From: Hyphomicrobiales bacterium
Lineage (GTDB): Bacteria; Pseudomonadota; Alphaproteobacteria; Rhizobiales; Rhizobiaceae
Length of the DNA: 64,000 bases
NCBI GenBank assembly: GCA_900469615.1
Contig: UBYA01000008.1
Span: 1 to 64,000, forward strand
Direction of reading: 5' to 3'
The notes below the pieces were generated by a model, which had not been told where the DNA came from, searched no databases, and saw nothing but the letters and a program-made list of their open reading frames with translations. Both the position numbers and the translations under genes were made by a program. This document shows, piece after piece, positions 57,804-64,000 of the stretch. The first letter of the stretch is position 1. Every line of letters starts with the position of its first letter.

Positions 57804-58082
57804 TCAGCGGTGCCAGTGGCCGCGATGATAGTAATATCCCGGTCCGACGACGACCGTCGGCCCCCAGAAGAAATCATCGTCGCTTTCCATGAAGGCGCGC
57901 TGGTCTGCCCGGCGGCTTAGATCCTGGTTCATCAGGCAATTGGCAAAATTTTCCGTTCCGCGCCGAAAGCCGTAGCCGCTGCATCTCGCTTCGTCGGCCG
58001 CCCGGATTTCCTCGGCTGTCTGGCAGGAGGAGAGCGCAAGCGTGATGGCGAGGAGGGATAAGACGGAGGCGGCGATACGCAT
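57804..58082 (-). CDS. small lipoprotein
   Basis: A 92-residue protein with a lipoprotein signal (SLLAITLALSSCQTAEE, acceptor Cys 20), a central segment RCSGYGFRRGTENFANCLMNQDLSRR with two cysteines, and a Tyr/His-rich tail (GYYYHRGHWHR). A rhizobial family with this CSGYGF...FANCLM pattern is familiar to me but without a known function. Convergent with ppdK by 11 bp. Confidence 0.72.
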   Translation of the reverse strand: MRIAASVLSLLAITLALSSCQTAEEIRAADEARCSGYGFRRGTENFANCLMNQDLSRRADQRAFMESDDDFFWGPTVVVGPGYYYHRGHWHR

Positions 58083-58171
58083 GACGAGATGTCCTGAATG
58101 CAGATTGCACGCACGAATTATAGCGCCCTGCGTGGTGGCGCGAAAGGCGTATTAAGGCCGCAGGCGGTCTC

Positions 58172-58597
58172 TTATGCCGCTTCCTTCGGCTTTGCCGGCA
58201 GACGCTGCAGCAGGTCGACAAAGGCGTCGGCAAATCGCAACAGGTGCTCGGTTTCTTCGTCCGGCTGCAGCAGCCGGATTTCTGCCCCGTCTTCGTCGAG
58301 TGCGGCAAAGAGCGTGCGCATCGTGGCGTCCCCTTCGGGAATCCGGATGACCGCCAGCCTGCGGCAATCGGGAAGCAGCCCCGCTGCCGGCAGATCGAAC
58401 AGGAAATCGCCGTGCACGGCAGAGGCGGCGTTGCGCACGGCTTCGCAAAAGCCCGGCTCGCCGCCGGAGAAACCTTCGAGCGAAAGCTCCAGTTCCAGAA
58501 GCTCCAGCGGAAGAACAGGATCGACCGCATCGGTTGCCGCGACCGCAGATGCCGGCAGCGGCTTGGCAGCGATGTCTCGGGAAACTATCGGTTCCAT
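58172..58597 (-). CDS. hypothetical protein, acidic
   Basis: A 141-residue, Leu/Ala/Glu-rich protein without signal peptide or membrane helix. The start ATG 58597 has AAAGGA ten bases upstream; the frame is open to 58768 without support. The body contains GEPGFCEAVRNAASAVHGDFLFDLP and EIRLLQPDEETEHLLRFADAFVDLLQRLP (positions about 46-70 and 105-133). I do not recognise the family. Confidence 0.5.
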   Translation of the reverse strand: MEPIVSRDIAAKPLPASAVAATDAVDPVLPLELLELELSLEGFSGGEPGFCEAVRNAASAVHGDFLFDLPAAGLLPDCRRLAVIRIPEGDATMRTLFAALDEDGAEIRLLQPDEETEHLLRFADAFVDLLQRLPAKPKEAA

Positions 58598-58828
58598 CCC
58601 ATCAAGTCCTTTCACAGCCTCGATAAAACGCCAAAGAATGACCTCTTTTTGGAATTTAAGCAAGCGCTCACATTTTTGGCCTGGATGCCGCCGGTTTGAG
58701 CCGGTCGAAACATTGCGCGCCGATGCCGCGACATTCGATTTATTTTCGCCGTTTCTTGATCTAAACATAAGTCTTCTTCCGGGATTCGGTGCATCCGGCT
58801 CCCGATCCGACGCGCCGACGAGCCCTTG

Positions 58829-59761
58829 ATGACCATTCGTTTCGACCGTCCTGTTTCACATGCTGCCCGCGCCGCGCGTTTGATCGCTTCCTTTGCCCTG
58901 GTGCTCTGTGGGGTGACGTTGGTCGGCTATCGCTTCGGGCCGCTGGAAACGCCGTATTTCGTGTTGTTGCTGCTGATTTCCGCCGGCTGCGCCACTCTTG
59001 CGGTGCTGCTTGCGCTGCTCGGTCTCGTCCAGCTCTGGCAAAATGCCGCCATCGGCGGCGTTTCCTCTGCCAAAGCGCTCGTCTATGCCGCGTTGCCGCT
59101 TGCCATTTTCGGTTTCGGCGCCGAGCGTTACTGGACCCGGCCGCCGATCTACGAGATTTCGACCGATCTCAACGACCCGCCGGAATGGCTGGCGACGCCG
59201 GATGCCAGGCAGATGTGGCTGCCGCCGCGCCATCTGGTGACGCAGCAGGAGCGCGAGGCGCAATTCGACGCCTATCCCGCCCTGATCAGCCGGCGCTATG
59301 AAGGGGCGAGCGATCGGGTGCTGGAAGCTGTGCGCAAGGTCGCAAGGGATGACCACATCACCATCGTCAAGGCCGAGGGCGCCGATGTCGTCGACCCGAA
59401 CGGCAATGTGAAATCGAAGCGCCGTACTCGGCCGCAAAGCGTCAATCCGGCGCAGGATGATACTGCGGCAGGGGATGTGCCCGATATCATTCCCGTGCCG
59501 ACGCCACGTCCCTTCCGCGACGGGGTGGCGGAGCTCATCCGCCAGAATAGCGATGTCGTTCTGCAGGGGGAAACCCGGACCCGCATCTTCGGCTTGCCAT
59601 GCGATCTGGTGATCCGCCTGCGCGAAGAGGCGGAAACGACGCTGGTGGATATTCGCGTCGCCTCCCGCTATGGCCAGAACGATCTCGGCATCAGCGCCGA
59701 TCTGGCGGATAGCTATCTGAAGGCGCTGGATGCGGAACTGCTCGGCATCGCCGGCGGTTGA
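58829..59761 (+). CDS. DUF1499 domain membrane protein
   Basis: A 310-residue protein with three hydrophobic segments in the first 95 residues (about 17-36, 45-69 and 84-98) followed by a soluble domain. YPALISRRYEGASDRVLEAVRKVARDDHITIVKAE and RTRIFGLPCDLVIRLREEAETTLVDIRVASRYGQNDLGISADL (about 157-190 and 255-297) are the DUF1499 pattern of conserved, unassigned function. ATG 58829; TTG 58826 is adjacent. Confidence 0.8.
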   Translation: MTIRFDRPVSHAARAARLIASFALVLCGVTLVGYRFGPLETPYFVLLLLISAGCATLAVLLALLGLVQLWQNAAIGGVSSAKALVYAALPLAIFGFGAERYWTRPPIYEISTDLNDPPEWLATPDARQMWLPPRHLVTQQEREAQFDAYPALISRRYEGASDRVLEAVRKVARDDHITIVKAEGADVVDPNGNVKSKRRTRPQSVNPAQDDTAAGDVPDIIPVPTPRPFRDGVAELIRQNSDVVLQGETRTRIFGLPCDLVIRLREEAETTLVDIRVASRYGQNDLGISADLADSYLKALDAELLGIAGG

Positions 59762-59887
59762 GGCCTGGCATTCTCCCATCCCCCGTGGGGAGGGGGGATC
59801 GTGCCGTTATCTGCCCTCGGAGAACGGGGATGGACTCGAAGTTCCGTCGTTCGAACACCGGAGATAGGCCTGCTCAGCCGCCGTGGC

Positions 59888-60796
59888 TCAAGCCGGGCGG
59901 TAGGCTCCCAGCAGTGCCGGTGGCCCGTCGGTTTCCACTTGGCCCTTTTCCACCAGATCTTCCAGATGCGCGAGAACGGACAGTGCCGCCGCTCCATGCA
60001 GGCGCGGGTCCGTATCGCGATAGATGGCTTTCACCATGTCGGGGATCAGCCGGTCTCCTGCCTTGATGCGCTCCAGAACGGCGCGCTCGCGCATGCGGCG
60101 ATGGGTTCTGAGGCCGCGCATGAAGGAGGCAGGCTCCTTCACCGGTCCCCCATGACCGGGCAGGAACAGCCGGTCCTTGCGTGCCAGAAGCCGCTCCAGC
60201 GAGGCCATGTAATCCGCCATCGACCCATCCGGCGGTGCGACGATCGACGTTGCCCAGGCCATGACGTGATCGGCGGAGAAGACGATGCCCGTGCCGTCAA
60301 GCGCGAAACAGGCGTGGTTTGCCGTGTGGCCGGGCGTCAGCAGCGCCGTCAGCTGCCAGCCGTCTCCCGAGACGCTTTCGCCGTCGCCAAGCACGATATC
60401 CGGCTGGAATTCCATGTCGGAGCTTTCGGCGAAGGGATTGACTTCGCCATGATGCAGCGGCCGAGCGGCGCGATGGGGGCCTTCGCCCACGGTCAGCGCC
60501 CCTGTTGCCGCCTTCAGCCGTTTGGCAAGCGGCGAATGATCGCGATGGGTGTGGCTCACGAAGATATGCGTGACCTCGCGCCCCTTCAGGGCCGCCAGCA
60601 GCGCGGCGAAATGCTCCTCATTCTCCGGACCGGGATCGATGACCGCCACGGAGGAGCCGCCGACGATATAGCTGTTGGTGCCGTGGAAGGTGAAGGCGCT
60701 GGGATTGTTGACCGTCATCCGCTCGATGCCGGGTGCAACGGGGACGGCGCGGCCGTAGGCGGGCTCGAAGGCAAGGTCGAAGTCGGGCGTGCTCAT
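59888..60796 (-). CDS. metallo-beta-lactamase fold hydrolase (LACTB2-like)
   Basis: A 302-residue MBL-fold protein. The dinuclear zinc motif is FVSHTHRDHSPLAKRL (HxHxDH, about 79-94), with further ligands in LTPGHTANHAC and SADHVM and the second-shell FLPGHGG. A C-terminal winged-helix-like tail (about 220-302) is seen in the LACTB2/RNase-like group. The substrate is unknown. ATG 60796 overlaps the stop of the cupin gene (ATGA), so the two are coupled. Confidence 0.87.
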   Translation of the reverse strand: MSTPDFDLAFEPAYGRAVPVAPGIERMTVNNPSAFTFHGTNSYIVGGSSVAVIDPGPENEEHFAALLAALKGREVTHIFVSHTHRDHSPLAKRLKAATGALTVGEGPHRAARPLHHGEVNPFAESSDMEFQPDIVLGDGESVSGDGWQLTALLTPGHTANHACFALDGTGIVFSADHVMAWATSIVAPPDGSMADYMASLERLLARKDRLFLPGHGGPVKEPASFMRGLRTHRRMRERAVLERIKAGDRLIPDMVKAIYRDTDPRLHGAAALSVLAHLEDLVEKGQVETDGPPALLGAYRPA

Positions 60797-61095
60797 GATT
60801 GCTTGTATTCGATTTCGATAAAGGACATCGGCTCGGAGCCGGCATTGACGACATTGTGCTCGACACCCGCCTCGCGGCGGTAGGCGGCGCCCCTGGCGAT
60901 ATCGACCCGCCTGCTGCCGTCGGGCTCCTCCAGCAGAAACCGGCAATCCGTCATCGGCACCACGACATAGCCGAGGCCGTGGACATGATGCCCGGTATCG
61001 GCGCCCGGCTCGAAATCCCAGCGCGTGATCCGCACGACGGCGTCATCGACAAGCACGGTGGACACGGCCGGCGGACGGGCGCGAAACTGGCTCAT
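60793..61095 (-). CDS. cupin domain protein
   Basis: A 100-residue single-domain cupin. ITRWDFEPGADTGHHVHGLGYVVVPM carries the first metal motif (HHxH, residues about 35-42), and GAAYRREAGVEHNVVNAGSEPMSFIEIE the second. Small cupins of this type occur as dioxygenase-like or sensor domains. Coupled to the MBL-fold gene downstream by a 4 bp overlap, so they may act on related compounds. Confidence 0.85.
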   Translation of the reverse strand: MSQFRARPPAVSTVLVDDAVVRITRWDFEPGADTGHHVHGLGYVVVPMTDCRFLLEEPDGSRRVDIARGAAYRREAGVEHNVVNAGSEPMSFIEIEYKQS

Positions 61096-61253
61096 CGGAC
61101 CTCCTCATTCGCGATGCAGTGCAGCAAGACCTATCATAGACGCCCGAAAAGCACACAGAAATATGCATCCGCGCATAACTTAGTCATTGTAGCGGCAAGC
61201 GACCTTTGCTAATCAGACGCCGATTTGGCTGAGATAACAGCCTTTTCCTTTGT

Positions 61254-61328
61254 TGGGGCGTCGCCAAGCGGTAAGGCACCGGTTTTTGGTACCGGCATTC
61301 CCAGGTTCGAATCCTGGCGCCCCAGCCA
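61254..61328 (+). tRNA. tRNA-Gln (TTG anticodon)
   Basis: A full cloverleaf: acceptor TGGGGCG/CGCCCCA, D arm with AAGCGGTAAGGC, anticodon stem CCGGT/ACCGG around loop TTTTGGT (anticodon TTG), T arm CCAGG-TTCGAAT-CCTGG, discriminator G and encoded CCA. Confidence 0.97.
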
Positions 61329-61394
61329 TATCCACCGGCTAATAACATCGGGGTCGTTCCAGGTGAGGCCTGCCTTTCGTCAGGATGTATCGTA

Positions 61395-61559
61395 ATGGGT
61401 TGTTTGCCGCCGTTTCTCCTGCTCCTGATCGGAGGTGCTGTCGGTGCGCTTGCGGGTGGAAGGCACGGAGCGATCTGGGGAGGCAGCGCCGGATTTGTCC
61501 TCGGGGTGGTATTGATGGTGGCGCTTGTCGGATTGTTGCGAGACGCGCGCCATAAATGA
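61395..61559 (+). CDS. 54-residue glycine-rich membrane ORF
   Basis: MGCLPPFLLLLIGGAVGALA followed by GGRHGAIWGGSAGFVLGVVL and a second hydrophobic stretch, ending RDARHK. Two short helices (about 4-20 and 27-48) have glycine-zipper spacing. AGGATG lies ten bases upstream of the ATG. It sits 66 bp after the tRNA. Small glycine-zipper proteins of this kind are common and unassigned; I infer coding from the regular hydrophobic pattern and ribosome site. Confidence 0.5.
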   Translation: MGCLPPFLLLLIGGAVGALAGGRHGAIWGGSAGFVLGVVLMVALVGLLRDARHK

Positions 61560-61713
61560 TCCCCGCCCGGACTGGCAGCGGCGGTTCCTTGCATCAAGGT
61601 AATGACCGGCCCGCGCCTGCAGCTTGTTCTGTCCTGCAGCCTTAACCCGTCGATTGCTGTTCGCCCCGCTAAATCCGGCCTTCCAGCCGAGAGTTTGCCG
61701 CCATCCGGAATGA

Positions 61714-61735
61714 GAGCCCGCCGTGAAGCGGGCCT
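61714..61735 (-). terminator. terminator-like hairpin after the amino acid transporter operon
   Basis: GCCCGC and GCGGGC form a 6 bp stem with a 6 nt loop just after the stop codon of the ATPase gene on the minus strand. TCTCATT follows. Confidence 0.5.
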
Positions 61736-61740
61736 CCTGT

Positions 61741-62463
61741 TCAAAGTATCTTCGCTAGAAAGCTTTTCGTGCGATCTACTTGCGGATTTGAGAAGAGCTC
61801 CTGGGGAGCCCCTTCTTCAAGAATCTGGCCGTGATCCATGAAGATCACGCGGTGGCCCACCTCGCGGGCGAAGCCCATTTCGTGGGTGACGACGACCATC
61901 GTCATGCCCTCATGCGCCAGATTGTTCATGACCTGAAGCACTTCGCCCACCATTTCCGGGTCGAGCGCCGAGGTCGGCTCGTCGAAGAGCATGACATCAG
62001 GCCCCATCGCCAGTGCGCGCGCGATGGCGACACGCTGTTGCTGGCCGCCGGAAAGCTCGTCGGGATAGTTCGCTTCCTTGCCCGTCAGACCGACTTTTGC
62101 CAGCAATTCGCGCGCCACGCGGTCGGCCTCTTCGGGTGCGACCTTCTTGACCTTGCGCGGCCCGATCGTGATATTTTCCAATATCGTCAGATGCTTGAAG
62201 AGATTGAACTGCTGGAACACCATCCCCACATGCTGGCGCAGCTTGTGGATATTGGTCTTCGGATCGGTCAGCATCATTCCGGCAATCTCGATATCGCCGC
62301 TTGTTGGCGTCTCCAGTCCGTTCAGGCAGCGCAGGAAGGTGCTTTTACCGCTTCCCGATGGCCCGATGACGACGACGACCTCGTTGTTTTCCACATGCGT
62401 GGTGATGCCTTTCAGGATCTCGTGTTGCCCGAAGGATTTGTGAAGCTCTTTAACGCTTATCAA
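61741..62463 (-). CDS. polar amino acid ABC transporter ATP-binding protein
   Basis: A 240-residue ATPase of the GlnQ/HisP type: Walker [11 protein letters not shown]-loop [11 protein letters not shown], signature [15 protein letters not shown], Walker [13 protein letters not shown] and [12 protein letters not shown]. The likely start is TTG 62463 ([12 protein letters not shown]) with GAGGAGG eight bases upstream; TTG 62481 is less likely. It overlaps the permease gene by 14 bp. Confidence 0.93.
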   Translation of the reverse strand: MISVKELHKSFGQHEILKGITTHVENNEVVVVIGPSGSGKSTFLRCLNGLETPTSGDIEIAGMMLTDPKTNIHKLRQHVGMVFQQFNLFKHLTILENITIGPRKVKKVAPEEADRVARELLAKVGLTGKEANYPDELSGGQQQRVAIARALAMGPDVMLFDEPTSALDPEMVGEVLQVMNNLAHEGMTMVVVTHEMGFAREVGHRVIFMDHGQILEEGAPQELFSNPQVDRTKSFLAKIL

Positions 62464-63127
62464 CTTGAAGCCTCCTCTCAATGTACGACGAGAACTTCGA
62501 CAGGGAGAAAATCATCACGAAATAAAGTGCCGCGACGAAGCCCCAGATTGTGAAGGACGCGAAGGTTTCGGAGATCACGATCTCGCCTTTGTAGACCAGT
62601 TCGGCAATGCCGACCGGCGCCAGCAGCGAGGTATCCTTGATGGTCTGTGCCGCCTGGTTCACCAATGGCGGGATCATCCGCTTGAAGGCCTGCGGCAGAA
62701 CGATATAGCGCATCGTCTGGAAGCCGGTCATCGCGATGCTTGCTGCCGCTTCCTTCTGCCCCCGGTCGACGCCGAGAATGCCGGCGCGGACGATCTCGGT
62801 GACGTAGGCGCCTTCGTTCAGGCTGAGGGTGAAGGCGGCTGCGAGAATCGGATAGGTCAGCTGCCCGAACCAGGCATTGACCGGCAGGATTGCCGGCAGC
62901 CCCAGCACGATGAAGAAGAGCTGGACCAGCAGCGGTGTCGACCGGAAAATCTCGACATAGGCTGTAGCGATCCACCTTAGCGGTGCGACCTTCGAAAGAC
63001 GCATGAGCGCCGCCACCAGGCCGATGACGACCATCAGGATGATAGCGACGAGCGAGTATTCGATGGTCAGGAGCAAGCCGCTCAAGATGACAGGTAGATT
63101 TTGCCAAATGGCGTCCATGAATCGCAT
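62450..63127 (-). CDS. polar amino acid ABC transporter permease
   Basis: A 225-residue integral membrane protein with five helices. The coupling EAA-type loop is [26 protein letters not shown] (about 122-147), and the His/Glu/Gln permease motif [22 protein letters not shown] (about 57-78) is standard. An internal ATG at 63118 (MDAIWQNL) has AGGA at a better distance and may be the true start. Only one permease gene is present, so it probably works as a homodimer. Confidence 0.92.
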   Translation of the reverse strand: MRFMDAIWQNLPVILSGLLLTIEYSLVAIILMVVIGLVAALMRLSKVAPLRWIATAYVEIFRSTPLLVQLFFIVLGLPAILPVNAWFGQLTYPILAAAFTLSLNEGAYVTEIVRAGILGVDRGQKEAAASIAMTGFQTMRYIVLPQAFKRMIPPLVNQAAQTIKDTSLLAPVGIAELVYKGEIVISETFASFTIWGFVAALYFVMIFSLSKFSSYIERRLQVDKR

Positions 63128-63254
63128 CCTGTTTCTTTGTTTTATCGAGGATGAGCAAGGCGCGCGGCACCCAGTTTATGCCGCGCGGCCTATGGATCAA
63201 TCCCAGGACTTTCGGGAGGTTGAAATATCGTCGGCCCTATCGCGCCGGCGGATC

Positions 63255-64000
63255 TTATTCCGAAAGCGCGACTTTCGCCGGGTCGAGGGCCTCATTGACC
63301 TCGCCGCTGGTATCGCCGCCAAAATATTTTACGAAAAGCTGGTGGTACTCGCCGCTCTTCCGGATCTTGTCCAGCCCGTCATTGATCTTGTTGACGAGCT
63401 CGGGCTTCGTCTTGCTGAGGGCGATACCGTAATATTCGCCGGTCAGCAGCGGTCCGACCGTCTTTACATCGTCGTGCTTGGCCTTGAAGTCGATGTTGAC
63501 GGGATTGTCGAAGATGACAGCGTCCGCGCCGCCGGTTTCCAGCGCCTGATAGGCTGCATCGATGTTCTGGAACTGCTTGATGTAATCGGACGAGAAGCCG
63601 TGGCCGGTCAGGTAGTCGACCGAGGACGTCGCCTTCTTGGTTGCGACGACATGGCCCTTGAGATCGTCGAAGCTGTTGATGTTCGAATCCTTCTTCACCA
63701 GAACCGACAGGCCGGACTTATAGTAGGCATTGCTGAAGTTGGCGTTCTGCAACCGGCTGGCCTTGATGGTGATACCCGCGACGGCAGCATCGATGGAGCC
63801 GGCCTGCAGGCTCGGAATGAGGCCGTTGAACGGCAATGTCTTCAACGTGACCGTCATGTTCTCGGCCTTGGCGATCGCATTGATCATGTCAATGTCGAAT
63901 CCCGTAACCGTGCCGTCCTTTTCGCTTTCAAAAGGCGGAAAGGTCGTATCGGCACCGACCACGATGCTCGTCGCATCTTGAGCGGCGGCGGTGGAGGCGG
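63255..64000 (-). CDS. polar amino acid ABC transporter substrate-binding protein (5' end outside window)
   Basis: The visible 247 codons lack the start and signal peptide, which continue past the right edge. The mature region begins around VVGADTTFPPFESEKDGTVTGFD, with DIDMINAIAKAENM, DAAVAGITIKASRLQNANFSNAYY (the ligand loop) and YYGIALSKTKPELVNKINDGLD, as in GlnH/HisJ-type proteins. Ligand specificity (glutamine, histidine or another) cannot be fixed by eye. First gene of the operon with the permease and ATPase. Confidence 0.9.
   Translation of the reverse strand, partial: ASTAAAQDATSIVVGADTTFPPFESEKDGTVTGFDIDMINAIAKAENMTVTLKTLPFNGLIPSLQAGSIDAAVAGITIKASRLQNANFSNAYYKSGLSVLVKKDSNINSFDDLKGHVVATKKATSSVDYLTGHGFSSDYIKQFQNIDAAYQALETGGADAVIFDNPVNIDFKAKHDDVKTVGPLLTGEYYGIALSKTKPELVNKINDGLDKIRKSGEYHQLFVKYFGGDTSGEVNEALDPAKVALSE

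Noticed and set aside
58852..58862. TGTTTCACATG, similar to half of a parS site
   Set aside because: Only one half matches the 16 bp palindrome, and it lies inside the DUF1499 coding region, so it is probably chance.

Overview
This window is a 64 kb stretch of high-GC chromosome from an alphaproteobacterium of the order Hyphomicrobiales, most likely Rhizobiaceae (Rhizobium/Agrobacterium group). The pointers are a CcrM-type GANTC methyltransferase, an aa3 cytochrome oxidase cluster in the order coxB-coxA-ctaB-small protein-ctaG-coxC, a BioR-type GntR regulator with matching operators beside bioY, an IalB family protein, and a RibB whose GTP cyclohydrolase II half has lost its zinc cysteines. 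Genus assignment is inference. Almost everything is dense core-genome coding sequence. I see no phage, insertion sequence, CRISPR array, rRNA or replication origin. The only RNA gene is a tRNA-Gln.

Layout. 0-12 kb: riboflavin (ribB), chorismate (aroC), a small DUF1344 protein, histidine phosphatase, fabI, a DnaJ-like co-chaperone, a lipoprotein, pdxH, a polysaccharide deacetylase, a D,D-carboxypeptidase with a SPOR domain, a MazG-like protein, tldD and an IalB-like protein. 12.5-20 kb: cytochrome c oxidase structural and assembly genes (heme O synthase, Cox11/CtaG, SURF1), interrupted by an opposite-strand phosphotransferase of the chloramphenicol phosphotransferase family and by repeat-like palindromes. 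20-22.7 kb: ispH, thrB, rnhA. 22.7-28.1 kb looks accessory: a small epimerase, an ArsR/SRPBCC pair with a clear operator-like palindrome, a Dabb protein, and a zinc/manganese ABC transporter headed by an unannotated 42-residue membrane ORF and a Zur-like operator. 28.2-39 kb: peroxiredoxin, a DsbD-N-like protein, YqgE, CsbD, a putative zinc metallopeptidase, an EAL/GGDEF membrane protein coupled to a GNAT acetyltransferase, an M16 peptidase, thrC and a lipoprotein.

39-46 kb: a rifampin ADP-ribosyltransferase (arr), a HAD phosphatase, the bioR-bioY-DUF1284 biotin-uptake cluster with two perfect BioR boxes, an ArsR regulator divergent from a NIPSNAP/monooxygenase pair, and ccrM. 46-58 kb: a HAD hydrolase, mutY, a membrane protein, a DUF721 (DciA-like) protein, a DsbA-like oxidoreductase, smc, a CNNM/CBS-domain membrane protein and pyruvate phosphate dikinase. 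58-64 kb: small lipoprotein and hypothetical genes, a DUF1499 protein, a coupled metallo-beta-lactamase/cupin pair, tRNA-Gln, a 54-residue membrane ORF, and a polar amino acid ABC transporter whose binding-protein gene runs off the right edge.

I did not find a dramatic new system. The best leads are the small ORF coupled to the metal transporter under a Zur-like box, the odd placement of the second BioR box, the coupling of DUF1284 to bioY, the kinase inserted into the cox cluster, the histidine-rich N-terminus of CoxA and the tandem long hairpins downstream of ccrM. All functional statements come from recognition of motifs and family resemblance by eye; no database search was run.
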